Assembly (NCBI RefSeq): GCF_003664325.1
Contig: NZ_RCDA01000001.1
Span: 868,001 to 932,000 of the forward strand
From: Alkalispirillum mobile
GTDB taxonomy: Bacteria; Pseudomonadota; Gammaproteobacteria; Nitrococcales; Halorhodospiraceae
DNA: 64,000 nucleotides
Direction: 5' to 3'
Both the position numbers and the translations under genes were made by a program. Shown one piece after another: positions 14,726 through 23,928 of the stretch. Under the pieces are notes generated by a model. The model saw only the letters and a program-made list of their open reading frames with translations. It did not search any database and was not told the DNA's origin. Each line of letters starts with the position of its first letter. The stretch's first letter is position 1.

Positions 14726-14948
14726 GCTTGAATCTCCTGGTCGGCAGGCGGCGGCCTGCGCGCGGTGATGCGCGGTCGTGAGTTGAAAAGCGCGACCGGC
14801 TGTGTTGCACTGCAAAATACAAGGCTGACCTATACTCATGCCTGTGGCAACCGGGCATTCAGCGCCAGGCCTTAAGCCCACGCCCTGAGACCAGGGCCAA
14901 CGGCTTGCTGCCCCGGTCGGGCCACGGTTCCTTCGGAGGCGCCCACGC

Positions 14949-16442
14949 ATGCAGCAATGGAACGGGTACCGGCCCGGTACCGGTTACTACGATGAACTGG
15001 TGGATGGTAGCGGAACCCCCCGCCCCGGCTGCCAGCACCTGCTGGAATACCTCAAATCCCTCTCGGTACAGGAACTGGCGGACCGCCATCAGGCGGCTGA
15101 TGCCACCATTCGGGCGATGGGCATCACCTTCACGGTCTACTCCGACGGCGAGAACATCGACCGGGCGTGGCCCTTCGACTTCGTGCCCCGCATCATCGAG
15201 CGTCGGGAGTGGGAAACCATCCAAGCCGGGCTGTTCCAGCGGCTGCGCGCACTCAACGCATTCATCGACGACGTCTACAACGACCAGCGTGCGCTGCGCG
15301 ACGGCGTGGTGCCCGAGTCCGTGGTGCTTAAATCACGCGATTTCCGCCCCCAATGCCAGGGGGTATCGCCACCCCACGGGGTCTGGGCCCACGTCTGCGG
15401 CACCGACCTGGTGCGCGACAAGGACGGCACCCTGTACGTGCTGGAGGACAACCTGCGGGTGCCCTCTGGCGTCTCTTACATGCTGGAGAACCGGCATGTA
15501 ATGAAGCGCATCTTCCCGGAACTGTTCGAGCACAGCCGCATCATGCCGGTGGATGCCTACCCGGGGCAATTGTTGGACACCCTCTGCTCGCTGGCCCCCG
15601 ACGTCCCCAACCCGGAGATTGTGGTGCTTACTCCGGGTATCTATAACTCCGCCTACTTTGAGCATAGCTACCTGGCCCAGCAAATGGGTGCGGAGCTGGT
15701 GGAAGGGCGCGACCTGGTTGTGGGGGAGGATGAATACGTCTACATGCGCACCATCCACGGGCTGGAGCGGGTGGATGTGATCTACCGCCGCATCGATGAC
15801 GACTTCCTCGACCCGGAGGCCTTCCGCCCCGACTCCACGCTGGGGGTGCCCGGCCTGATGCGCGCCTGGCGCAAGGGGCACGTGGCCATCGCCAATGCCC
15901 CGGGCGCTGGCGTGGCGGATGACAAGGTGGTGTATGCCCACGTGCCGGCGCTGATCCGCTACTTCCTCGACGAGGAACCGATCCTTCCGAACGTCCCCAC
16001 CTACCAATGCGTGGACCCGGACGACCGGGCCTACGTGCTGGATCACCTGGCAGAACTGGTGGTCAAACCGGCCAACGAGTCGGGTGGCTACGGCATGCTC
16101 ATCGGCCCCGCCGCCACTGCCGATGAGCGGTCGCAGTTCGCCGATCTGATCCGCGCCAATCCGCGCAATTACATCGCCCAGCCCACGCTCATGATCTCCA
16201 CCTGCCCGACCCTCTGTGACGGCGAGCTGGAACCCCGCCACGTGGATTTACGGCCCTTCGTACTGCAGGGCAAGAGTTTCAATGTGACCACCGGCGGGCT
16301 TAGCCGGGTCGCCCTGCGCAAGGGCTCGCTGGTGGTGAACTCCTCCCAGGGGGGAGGCAGCAAGGATACCTGGGTCGTGGATACCGCCGCGGATGCCGGC
16401 CCGGGTGCCGTGGATGACGGAACCGTGGGAGGGGCGGACTGA
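14949..16442 (+). CDS. Circularly permuted ATP-grasp type 2 protein
   Basis: 497 residues, typical for this family (DUF404/DUF407). ATP-grasp motifs appear in permuted order: RDFRPQCQGVSPPHGVWAHVCGTDLVRDKDGTLYVLEDNLRVPSGVSYMLENR lies in the N-terminal half (quoted only in part by families) and the glycine-rich loop ELVVKPANESGGYGMLIG comes after it near residue 375. The family is predicted to form peptide-like bonds by acyl phosphate intermediates. ATG with GGAGG 8 bases upstream. Its stop overlaps the alpha-E start (TGATG), so the two are translationally coupled. Predicted cytoplasmic. Confidence 0.92.
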   Translation: MQQWNGYRPGTGYYDELVDGSGTPRPGCQHLLEYLKSLSVQELADRHQAADATIRAMGITFTVYSDGENIDRAWPFDFVPRIIERREWETIQAGLFQRLRALNAFIDDVYNDQRALRDGVVPESVVLKSRDFRPQCQGVSPPHGVWAHVCGTDLVRDKDGTLYVLEDNLRVPSGVSYMLENRHVMKRIFPELFEHSRIMPVDAYPGQLLDTLCSLAPDVPNPEIVVLTPGIYNSAYFEHSYLAQQMGAELVEGRDLVVGEDEYVYMRTIHGLERVDVIYRRIDDDFLDPEAFRPDSTLGVPGLMRAWRKGHVAIANAPGAGVADDKVVYAHVPALIRYFLDEEPILPNVPTYQCVDPDDRAYVLDHLAELVVKPANESGGYGMLIGPAATADERSQFADLIRANPRNYIAQPTLMISTCPTLCDGELEPRHVDLRPFVLQGKSFNVTTGGLSRVALRKGSLVVNSSQGGGSKDTWVVDTAADAGPGAVDDGTVGGAD

Positions 16443-17380
16443 TGCTGTCCAGACTGGCTGAGAACATCTACTGGCTGGCCCGCTACCTGGAGCGGACGGA
16501 GGACACGGCGCGCCTGCTGCTGGCCTCGGCGCAAATCCAGATGGACCTGCCCAGCGGGATGCCCATGAGCTGGCACTCGCTGCTGGAGATCCTCGGGGCG
16601 AGCGAGCCCTACCGAGCGCGGCACGGCTCCGAAAACGAGCGCGCCGTGATGCGGTTTCTGATCAGCGACCCGGCCTACTCCGGTTCCATCGCCGCGAGTG
16701 TGCGTAGCGCCCGCGAGAACGCCCGCGTCACCCGGGATCAATTGCCCCGGGAGGCGTGGGAGGCGATCAACGGACTGCACTACCTGCTGCAGGAGCAGGC
16801 GCCCAATGCAATCGCCAGTCGCTGGCGCCGCAACGACCTGCTGGCCGCCATCGCGGCCCAGTGCCAGCGGATTCAGGGCGTGCTCCACGGCTCGGTCAGC
16901 CGCGGCCCGCGGTACCAGTTCATCGCATTGGGGCGCTACCTGGAACGGGCGGACATGACCACACGGATTCTGGACGTCCGCTACGCCAGCCTCTTTCCCA
17001 TGGATGGTGACGGCAACGACAGCTATTACTCGTCGGTCTGCTGGATCAGCGTGCTGCGCTCACTCAGCGCGTATGAGATGTACCGGCAGGACCTGCACGG
17101 CCTCGTGCGCGGCCGCGACGTGGTGCACTACCTGTTACAGGGCGAGCGCTCCCCGCGGGCGGTGGGGTTCGCCCTGGCGAGGATCCGCCAATGCCTGGAG
17201 GGGCTGCCGAACCACCAGCAACCCGCAGCCAGGCTGGAGGCCTTGCAAGCGGTGCTGGCAACGGCGAGTCTCGTCGATCTCTCACCCGATGCCATGCACG
17301 AGTTCATCGACGGCCTGCAGCAGGGCTTTGCCGCGCTGCACGGCGATGTGGTTCAGACCTATTTCCGGTTCACCCCATGA
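16442..17380 (+). CDS. Alpha-E domain protein (DUF403)
   Basis: 312 residues of almost all-helical sequence beginning MLSRLAENIYWLARYLERTEDTARLLL, the recognisable opening of alpha-E proteins, and repeated later as FIALGRYLERADMTTRILDVRY. Alpha-E proteins almost always travel with the circularly permuted ATP-grasp protein and are thought to be its partner in making a peptide-like product. Start and stop overlap with both neighbours (TGATG upstream, ATGA downstream), so this is a tight three-gene operon. Confidence 0.92.
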   Translation: MLSRLAENIYWLARYLERTEDTARLLLASAQIQMDLPSGMPMSWHSLLEILGASEPYRARHGSENERAVMRFLISDPAYSGSIAASVRSARENARVTRDQLPREAWEAINGLHYLLQEQAPNAIASRWRRNDLLAAIAAQCQRIQGVLHGSVSRGPRYQFIALGRYLERADMTTRILDVRYASLFPMDGDGNDSYYSSVCWISVLRSLSAYEMYRQDLHGLVRGRDVVHYLLQGERSPRAVGFALARIRQCLEGLPNHQQPAARLEALQAVLATASLVDLSPDAMHEFIDGLQQGFAALHGDVVQTYFRFTP

Positions 17381-18435
17381 GACGCTTCCAGTGTCATTGC
17401 GGCAACCGGCTCTTCTTCGATAATACCTACTGCCTGAAGTGTCACCACCAGTTGGGCTTCCTGCCGGATCGGCTCACGCTCAGCGCGATCCGCCCGGACC
17501 CGGACGGCGCGTGGACGGCGCTGGGACCGGAGGTAGACGGTCGCCGCTACCGGCAGTGCGCCCATTATGAGCATGCCGGGGTGTGCAACTGGATGGTGCC
17601 CCTGGACGACCAGGACCACCACTGCCTCGCCTGCCGTCTGAATCACGTGATACCGGACCTGTCGGTGCTACAGAACTGGCGGCGTTGGGCCAAACTGGAG
17701 GCGGCCAAGCGGCGCCTCGTCTACCAGCTGCTCCACCTGGGACTGCCCTTTCAGGGCAAGCGGGCAGGCGGGCACCGGGGGTTGGCCTTCGCCTTTCTGG
17801 CCGATCAGCCACAGGCCTCGCCCATCTCCACCGGCCACACCAACGGGCTGATCACCATCAACATAGAGGAGGCCGACCCGGTCCGCCGGGAGGCCGTGCG
17901 GGAGAAGCTCGGCGAACCCTACCGGACGCTCCTCGGCCACTTCCGCCACGAAAGCGGGCACTATTACTGGGAGCGCTTTTTCGCGGATACCGGCCGACAG
18001 CCGGCCTTTCGAGCGCTGTTCGGGGACGAACGGCAGGATTATGCCCAGGCGTTGCGCGACCATTACCGCAACCCCAACCCCGACTGGCAGGAGCAGCACA
18101 TCAGCCGCTACGCCAGCAGCCACCCCTGGGAAGACTGGGCAGAAACCTGGGCCCACTACCTGCACATGCGCGATGCCCTGGAGACGGCCGGCGATCTCGG
18201 CCTGGTGCTGGAGTCCTGCGCCAGCACCGTGCGTTTCTCCGACCGGGACGACTTCCAGTACCTGCTGGACGCCTGGCTGGAGCTCACCATGGCCATGAAC
18301 AGCATGAGTCGCAGCATGGGGTCGCCAGACATGTACCCCTTCACCATCACGCCGACCGTGGCGCGCAAGCTAGAGGCCGTGCACCGGGAAGTACACGGCA
18401 TGGTCACGGTAGGCTCGACCGCGCAGGACCGTTGA
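17377..18435 (+). CDS. Putative zinc-binding metallopeptidase (Anbu-associated)
   Basis: 352 residues from the ATG that overlaps the alpha-E stop. The N-terminal ~100 residues carry Cys pairs (CHCGNRLFFDNTYCLKCHH, then CxxC in HHCLACRLNH), probably a zinc ribbon. The rest is a gluzincin-like peptidase domain: HFRHESGHYYWERFF gives the HExxH-type zinc site (HESGH), followed by a WAETWAHYLHM segment with a possible third ligand. It matches the putative zinc-binding peptidase family found in Anbu operons. Catalysis is predicted, not known. Convergent with anbu. Confidence 0.85.
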   Translation: MRRFQCHCGNRLFFDNTYCLKCHHQLGFLPDRLTLSAIRPDPDGAWTALGPEVDGRRYRQCAHYEHAGVCNWMVPLDDQDHHCLACRLNHVIPDLSVLQNWRRWAKLEAAKRRLVYQLLHLGLPFQGKRAGGHRGLAFAFLADQPQASPISTGHTNGLITINIEEADPVRREAVREKLGEPYRTLLGHFRHESGHYYWERFFADTGRQPAFRALFGDERQDYAQALRDHYRNPNPDWQEQHISRYASSHPWEDWAETWAHYLHMRDALETAGDLGLVLESCASTVRFSDRDDFQYLLDAWLELTMAMNSMSRSMGSPDMYPFTITPTVARKLEAVHREVHGMVTVGSTAQDR

Positions 18436-18472
18436 TGCCCGCCACCATGGCACCGGCTGGCCGGGGTGCGGG

Positions 18473-19198
18473 TCAGGACTCCCAGTCGAACCGGGGCAGG
18501 TCATCGAACAGCCGCCGCAGGCCCTCACTCCAATGCTTGCGCACGGAAGCAAAATAGGGCGAGTTGTGCTTGTAGCGCAGGGTGCGCGGGGCCTCCAGGG
18601 TACCGGCACGGTAGATGGCCAGGTCCACCGGCGGGCCTACGGACAGATTGGAGCGCATGGTGGAGTCAATGGACACCAGGGCGCAGCGGGCCGCATCCTC
18701 AAGGCTCAGCCCCGGCTCGATAATGCGGTCGAGGATCGGTTTGCCGTACTTGGTCTCGCCGATCTGCAGGAAGGGCTGCTCCTCGGAGCAGGTGATGAAG
18801 TTGCCCTGCGGATAGATCAGAAACGCGCTGGGGGCCTCATCGCCCACCTGCCCCCCGAGAATGAAGGTGGCCTCCAGCGAGACCGGGTTGGCGCTATCGG
18901 CGCTGTGGTAGCGCTGCTGCACCTGCAGGCTGACCTGTCCCACGTGCTCGGCGGCATCGCTCAAGTGCGCCACCTCGCGCAGCGGCCCGCCTTCCTCCGC
19001 CTCCCGTTGCAGATGGGTAACCACCGCCTGGGTGGTGGCCAGGTTACCCGCGCTGAGCAGGACCATCACCCGATCGCCCTCCCAGACGAAGCTGTGCATC
19101 TTGCGAAAGCTGTTCACGTGGTCCAGACCGGCGTTGGTACGGGTATCGGCGGCAAAGACCAGGCCCGCCCGGAGGGACGCGGCAAGGCAGTAGGTCAT
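18473..19198 (-). CDS. anbu: Anbu, proteasome/HslV-like peptidase
   Basis: 241 residues, the usual Anbu size and longer than HslV (~175). It starts MTYCLAASLRAGLVFAADTR, so Thr2 would be the N-terminal nucleophile once Met1 is removed. TNAGLDHVNSFRKMHSF and VLLSAGNLATTQAVV also match Anbu, and a helical C-terminal extension distinguishes it from HslV. Anbu is an Ntn-hydrolase-fold protein that forms open helical rings; no ATPase partner is known and none is present here. Convergent with the zinc-peptidase-like gene and separated from upstream pta by an intrinsic terminator. Confidence 0.93.
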   Translation of the reverse strand: MTYCLAASLRAGLVFAADTRTNAGLDHVNSFRKMHSFVWEGDRVMVLLSAGNLATTQAVVTHLQREAEEGGPLREVAHLSDAAEHVGQVSLQVQQRYHSADSANPVSLEATFILGGQVGDEAPSAFLIYPQGNFITCSEEQPFLQIGETKYGKPILDRIIEPGLSLEDAARCALVSIDSTMRSNLSVGPPVDLAIYRAGTLEAPRTLRYKHNSPYFASVRKHWSEGLRRLFDDLPRFDWES

Positions 19199-19333
19199 GG
19201 GGTTTCTCCCGGGCGATATGCACTAAGGGGTTCGGGCCGCCCCGACCTGGGCGGGCGCGATCATGACCGCCACTGTAACGTAATTGGAGGGAAGGTTGAC
19301 GGGGTCACGAGCCGTTTTTGTCGCCCCGACACA

Positions 19334-19372
19334 AAAAGGCGACCCACCAGCATCATCCCGGGGTCGCCTTTT
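19334..19372 (-). terminator. Intrinsic terminator between pta and anbu
   Basis: Arms AAAAGGCGACCC (19334-19345) and GGGTCGCCTTTT (19361-19372). On the minus strand it follows the pta stop by about 35 bases and has a T-run, ending the soeABC-sulP-pta transcript. Confidence 0.8.
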
Positions 19373-19407
19373 CCGCCACCAGGCCATCGGTGGGTGGACA
19401 TCCCGCG

Positions 19408-20424
19408 CTAGGCAGCCCCGACCTCGGTCCTCTGCTGCGCCTGCACGCAGGTGATGGCCGCCACGCGCACGATGTCCTGCACGCTGCAGCCACGGGAGAG
19501 ATCGTTCACCGGCTTGGCCAGGCCCTGCAGGACGGGGCCGATGGCACCCGCACGGCCGATGCGTTCGGCAATCTTGTAACCGATGTTTCCGGCCTCTAGG
19601 TCCGGGAAGATCAGCACGTTCGCGGTGCCGGCAACGGCAGACCCCGGCGCCTTTTTGTTACCGACATCGGGCACGAAGGCGGCATCGAACTGCATCTCCC
19701 CCTCCACGGCCAGATCCGGGGCGCGCTCCTTGATGATCTCCAGGGCGCGCGCCTGCTTATCCAGCACCGGGTGGCTGGCACTGCCTCGGGTGGAAAAGGA
19801 GAGCATCGCCACCCGCGGCTCCTCGTGGAGCAGCCGACGCGCCGTGGCCGCCGTGGTGATGGCGATCTCCGCCAGTTGCTCGGCATTGGGGTCCACCACG
19901 AGCCCGCAGTCGGCGAACAGCGCGCCCCCCTTGCGCTGGTGGAACTCCTCGCAGAGCAGCATCAGAAAGAAACTGGAGACCAGTTCTGCGTCCTTGGCGA
20001 CCCCAATCACCTGCAGCGCCGCGCGCACCACGTCGGCGGTGGCGTGCACCGCCCCGCCCACGCAGCCGTCCGCCTCGCCGCCGGCCACCATCAACAGGCT
20101 GGCGTAAAGCGGTTGCCGCGCCAGCCGCTCAGCCTCCTCGGCGGTCATCCCCTTGTGCTTGCGCAGTTCCAGAAGCCGGCTACCAAGCCGGCTGGCCAGG
20201 GCGTCGTCAGACGGGTCCACCACGTTGACCTTGGCCGGATCCACCCCTAACTCCGCCAGGCGGGTGCGAACAGGCTCCGCCGCACCCACGACGGATACCC
20301 GGGCAATGCCCTCGTCGACGATACGCCCGGCAGCCTCAAGGACCCGCTCATCCTCCCCTTCCATCAACACCACGTGGCGGGGACTCAACCTTGCCTGATC
20401 CACAATCTGGTCAAAAACCTTCAT
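19408..20424 (-). CDS. pta: Phosphate acetyltransferase (short, catalytic-domain type)
   Basis: 338 residues, the size of the single-domain Pta that interconverts acetyl phosphate + CoA and acetyl-CoA + phosphate. Motifs: VVLMEGEDERVLEAAGRIV near the N-terminus, ADGCVGGAVHATADVVRAALQVIG, VDPNAEQLAEIAITTAATARRL, and NVLIFPDLEAGNIGYKIAERI near the C-terminus. ATG with GGAGGAG upstream. Only 21 bases separate it from sulP, so it is the last gene of the soeABC-sulP-pta series. No ackA is present. In known C2-sulfonate pathways Pta takes the acetyl phosphate made by Xsc, and the gene context here fits that role. Confidence 0.94.
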   Translation of the reverse strand: MKVFDQIVDQARLSPRHVVLMEGEDERVLEAAGRIVDEGIARVSVVGAAEPVRTRLAELGVDPAKVNVVDPSDDALASRLGSRLLELRKHKGMTAEEAERLARQPLYASLLMVAGGEADGCVGGAVHATADVVRAALQVIGVAKDAELVSSFFLMLLCEEFHQRKGGALFADCGLVVDPNAEQLAEIAITTAATARRLLHEEPRVAMLSFSTRGSASHPVLDKQARALEIIKERAPDLAVEGEMQFDAAFVPDVGNKKAPGSAVAGTANVLIFPDLEAGNIGYKIAERIGRAGAIGPVLQGLAKPVNDLSRGCSVQDIVRVAAITCVQAQQRTEVGAA

Positions 20425-20445
20425 CGCCGCTTCTCCTCCACGGGT

Positions 20446-22224
20446 CTATTTTTCAGGATCCGACGTCCGTGACTTTGTGGTCTGGGACTCCGGTCCAGGT
20501 ACCCTGCTGCATTCTTGGAATATCCGCGCGGTGCAAGCGCGGCAGGTCGACTCGTCGAGCCGGGGGAATAGGGTGGCGACCGCCTCCTGCGGTGAGTGGA
20601 AGATGTTCTCCTCACCAACCTCGCTGATGTAAACATCCTGGCGGACCAACTCCAGGGCAGTGCTCTTGAAACTGGACAGGTAAAGCCCTCCGCCCAGATC
20701 CCTGAGTCGCCGCGCCTCGTGGGCCAGCATCTCCGCACCCGCCACGTCGATAAAGTTCACCCCTGGCCCCACCAGCAGGATGTGTCGGTAGCCCTGCTGC
20801 GTCAGGCCGTGCAGGACAGACTGCACATGGGCCACAGCGCCGAAGAAAAGGGAGCCATCCACCCGCAGGATCTTCAGCTGCGGGCATTGCTCTACCTGCC
20901 ACTTCTCGACGTTGCGATAGGGCCGCTCCGGACGGCTGGGCACCGGCGCCAGCGGTACCATGCGCGGGCTTGCGGTGCGCTTGAGATAGAGCATCAGGGA
21001 GACGAGGACACCGAGGTAGATGGCGAACTCCAGCGCCAGAAGCAGCGTGGAGGCGAAGGTCACCACCAGCACCAGTGTCTCCTGGCGACTCACGCCGATA
21101 ATCGCTCGCCAGTGCTTGAGATCAATCAGCTTCCACGCGATCAGCAGCACGATCGCTGCCATGGCCGGCATGGGCAACCACGCGGTAATCCCGGGTGCGA
21201 AGACCAGAACCAGGACGACCAGCATGGCGCTGCAGATGACCGACAGGGGCGTCCAGGCACCGGCATGGTAGTTGGCCGCGGTGCGGGTGAACGAGCCGGA
21301 ACCCGCGTAGCAGGAGAAGAAACTGCCCGCCACGTTGGAGAGCCCCTGACCGAGAAACTCCTGATTGCCGTCCAGTCGCTGACCGGATTTCGTGGCCACG
21401 GCGCGGCTGATCGCCACCGCCTCGATCAGCCCGATTATGGCAATGGCCAGTGCACCTGGCGCGAGCTGGCTCATGACCTCCAGCGAGAATATCGGCGTAC
21501 TGGGGGGCGGCAACTGTCCAGGCATGGCACCCACCATGTTGATGCCCCGCTCCGCCCCGCCAATGAGCGTGGCGAACACACTGCCCACAAGCATGGCCAC
21601 AAGCATGCTGGGCCACTGCGGACGTAACCGGGCCACAAGCACCGAAGTGGTCAGCGTCAGCGCCCCTACGGCCACCGCCCAGGGGTTAAGCTGCGGCAGA
21701 AGCTGCGCGAACTGCACCACGGTGTTGATGAACGATTGCCCGGAGGGCATGTCCAGCCCGAAGAAGTGGCGGAGTTGACTGGTGGCGATCAACACCGCGG
21801 CGCCCGTGGTAAAACCCACCACCACGGTGTGGGAGATAAAGTTGACCAGGGCGCCGAGCCGCGCAGCCCCCAGCACCAGCTGAAATACACCGGCCATGAA
21901 GGTCACGGTGAGCACGAAGGGCACGAACTCGGCGCTATCGGGTGAGACCACGCCGGAGACCACGCTGAACACCACGATGGACAAGGCCGCGGTCGGACCG
22001 GAGACCAGATGCATCGAGGAGCCGAACAGACCCGCGACGATGGCGATGACGATGGCGCCGTAAAGGCCGTATTCCGGGGGCAAACCGGCAATCAGGGCGT
22101 AGGCCACGCCCTGGGGCAGAACAATCACCGCCCCGGTCAGCCCCGCGATGAGATCGGCACGCAGGCTGCGGCCGCTCATCCGGGGCATCCACTCCAGGAA
22201 GGGGAGGAGCCGTTCAGCCCGCAT
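20446..22224 (-). CDS. SulP-family anion transporter with STAS domain
   Basis: 592 residues. The membrane part (about residues 20-410) starts with the SulP signature region ADLIAGLTGAVIVLPQGVAYALIAGLPPEYGLYG and contains about 11-13 hydrophobic spans. A cytoplasmic STAS domain follows (about 440-545; VAHVQSVLHGL, GVNFIDVAGAEMLAHEARRL). The tail after STAS is Cys-rich (TCRACTARIFQECSR), which is unusual and could bind metal or respond to redox. SulP proteins carry sulfate, bicarbonate or other anions. Position inside the soeABC-pta operon suggests sulfate traffic linked to sulfite oxidation; direction and substrate are inference. Confidence 0.88.
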   Translation of the reverse strand: MRAERLLPFLEWMPRMSGRSLRADLIAGLTGAVIVLPQGVAYALIAGLPPEYGLYGAIVIAIVAGLFGSSMHLVSGPTAALSIVVFSVVSGVVSPDSAEFVPFVLTVTFMAGVFQLVLGAARLGALVNFISHTVVVGFTTGAAVLIATSQLRHFFGLDMPSGQSFINTVVQFAQLLPQLNPWAVAVGALTLTTSVLVARLRPQWPSMLVAMLVGSVFATLIGGAERGINMVGAMPGQLPPPSTPIFSLEVMSQLAPGALAIAIIGLIEAVAISRAVATKSGQRLDGNQEFLGQGLSNVAGSFFSCYAGSGSFTRTAANYHAGAWTPLSVICSAMLVVLVLVFAPGITAWLPMPAMAAIVLLIAWKLIDLKHWRAIIGVSRQETLVLVVTFASTLLLALEFAIYLGVLVSLMLYLKRTASPRMVPLAPVPSRPERPYRNVEKWQVEQCPQLKILRVDGSLFFGAVAHVQSVLHGLTQQGYRHILLVGPGVNFIDVAGAEMLAHEARRLRDLGGGLYLSSFKSTALELVRQDVYISEVGEENIFHSPQEAVATLFPRLDESTCRACTARIFQECSRVPGPESQTTKSRTSDPEK

Positions 22225-22267
22225 GAGTCATCCTCCCCCCACCTGCTGCGAGAGCTGTCTCATCGGC

Positions 22268-23203
22268 TCAGCACCGCTGCTGCCCGTAATACAGGTTAAC
22301 CGTGTGGCGTGCCTCCGCGAAGAAGAGCCAGCGCTCAACCAGCAGGCCCGCCAGCAGCAGCAGGGTCGCGAGTGCGGCCAGCCACGCCCCGCCGCCCTGC
22401 ACCAGGGCGACCAGCAATAGCAGCGGAATAACGAAAGCGACCAGATACACCACCCGTCGCAGGGCCTTCAGCCTCTGCGCAGGCGCCTTATAGCTGAACT
22501 CACGGTTCAGGAAGCTGTCGTGGCTCTGACCGGCCTCCAGCAGCCGCACCTGCCCCCGGGTCATGCCGGTAGCGGTGTTGATGCTGGGGCCCTGCGGCGC
22601 CCCCATCCAGAAGAAGTAAACCGTCTTGGCCAGGGCGGCAACCGCCAGCAGGGCGAGCGCAAGAACGGCGGGCGTCCCCAGTTCACCGCCGCTGATCCCG
22701 GCGACCGATGTCAACAACAGGGCGCCGGACGCGACGGACAACAGCAGGTAGTTGGTGGGCACCAGCGGGCTATTCCACTGCGGTATGGTGCGCAGGCTGG
22801 CGTAGATCATCCCGGTGGCGAACACGGTCAGCAGGGCCAGCAGCACGGTGAGCACGCCCAGGGCAGCACTCGCCCAACCCCCGCCCCCCGTCGACCAGAG
22901 CACGAGGCCGTAGGCCAGCACCACCGGGTAGAAGAGCACGGAAAACACCGCCTCCCGGGACAGCCAGGAGGTCCGGAACCGGAAGAAGGCCCGCCAGGCG
23001 TTCTTCGGATTGGCCAGGTGCAGCGTCGACGATAGCAGCCCCGCCGTGGCCAGCACCACGCCCAGGGCCACCGCGCTCAGCGTGCCTCCCGCACCCAGGC
23101 CGGGCACACCGCCGAGCAGTTCGAGGGTGATGGTAACGATCACCAGGCCGAATCCGGCACCGGAGGCCACGGTGAAGAAAATGACGGACAAGGCAGGGTG
23201 CAT
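22268..23203 (-). CDS. soeC: SoeC-like membrane anchor of the sulfite dehydrogenase (DmsC family)
   Basis: 311 residues with about eight hydrophobic helices, no cofactor motifs beyond those of the DmsC family. The N-terminus (MHPALSVIFFTVASGAGFGLVIV), STLHLANPKNAWRAFFRFRTSWLSREAVFSVLFY and the central NSPLVPTNYLLLSVASGALLL match the quinone-interacting DmsC-type anchor found in SoeABC rather than the ten-helix NrfD type. It would bind the SoeAB unit on the cytoplasmic face and pass electrons to the quinone pool. Start ATG with GAGGAG 9 bases upstream; 24 bases after soeB. The DMSO reductase anchor is the main alternative. Confidence 0.82.
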   Translation of the reverse strand: MHPALSVIFFTVASGAGFGLVIVTITLELLGGVPGLGAGGTLSAVALGVVLATAGLLSSTLHLANPKNAWRAFFRFRTSWLSREAVFSVLFYPVVLAYGLVLWSTGGGGWASAALGVLTVLLALLTVFATGMIYASLRTIPQWNSPLVPTNYLLLSVASGALLLTSVAGISGGELGTPAVLALALLAVAALAKTVYFFWMGAPQGPSINTATGMTRGQVRLLEAGQSHDSFLNREFSYKAPAQRLKALRRVVYLVAFVIPLLLLVALVQGGGAWLAALATLLLLAGLLVERWLFFAEARHTVNLYYGQQRC

Positions 23204-23227
23204 AACGGTTTCTCCTCGACAGCCGGT

Positions 23228-23926
23228 TCAGCGCGCCACGCGTTGGCCAAGCCAGCGCTTCAGCCGCTCGGCGAGACCTGCAGGGGCTTCGCCCTCGGCC
23301 TGCTCCATGTGCGGTTGATTACGGGGCGGCAGGTACTGGTTCACCGGGTTGTAGCCCAGTTCGGGCATCAACGATTGCCCTCCTCGCTCCCGGACCAGCT
23401 GGCTCACGTGGGAGTCGGGATCGTCGAAGTCGCCAAAGTGGCGGGCATTGCTCGGGCAGGTGAGCACGCAGGCCGGCTGGCGCTCCTCCGGAGGTAGCTG
23501 TTCATCGTAGATCCGGTCGACGCACAGGGTGCACTTCTTCATCGTGCCCTGGGCCTCATCCAGCTCCCGCGCCCCGTAGGGGCAGGCCCAGGCGCACAGG
23601 TTGCAGCCCATGCACTTGTCCTGGTCCACCAGCACGATGCCGTCCTCCTCGCGCTTGTAAGAGGCCCCGGTCGGACAGACCGTCACGCACTCCGCGGTCT
23701 CGCAGTGCATGCAGGACATGGGCATGTTGAAGGTCTTGTTATTCGGGAAGGTGTCGACCTCGTAGGAGCGCACATGGTTAAAGGCCACACCCTCCGGGGC
23801 CTCCCCGTAGGGGTCGTAGTCCGTCAGGGGGCCCAGGGTGCCCGAGGTGTTCCACTGCTTGCAGGCAACCACGCAGGCCTGGCAGCCCACGCAGTTGTCC
23901 ATATCAATTACCAGACCAAGCTTCAT
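23228..23926 (-). CDS. soeB: SoeB-like iron-sulfur subunit with four [4Fe-4S] sites
   Basis: 232 residues from ATG at 23926 (GGAGG upstream, 2 bases after the soeA stop). It has the four Cys clusters of DmsB/PsrB-type electron-transfer subunits: CVGCQACVVACKQWN, CMHCETAECVTVCPTGA, CMGCNLCAWACPYGA, and CTLC...CVLTCP. There is no signal peptide, so it stays in the cytoplasm. It would carry electrons from the molybdenum subunit to the membrane anchor. A longer upstream frame exists but overlaps soeA deeply and has no ribosome-binding site. Confidence 0.9.
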   Translation of the reverse strand: MKLGLVIDMDNCVGCQACVVACKQWNTSGTLGPLTDYDPYGEAPEGVAFNHVRSYEVDTFPNNKTFNMPMSCMHCETAECVTVCPTGASYKREEDGIVLVDQDKCMGCNLCAWACPYGARELDEAQGTMKKCTLCVDRIYDEQLPPEERQPACVLTCPSNARHFGDFDDPDSHVSQLVRERGGQSLMPELGYNPVNQYLPPRNQPHMEQAEGEAPAGLAERLKRWLGQRVAR

Positions 23927-23928
23927 GC

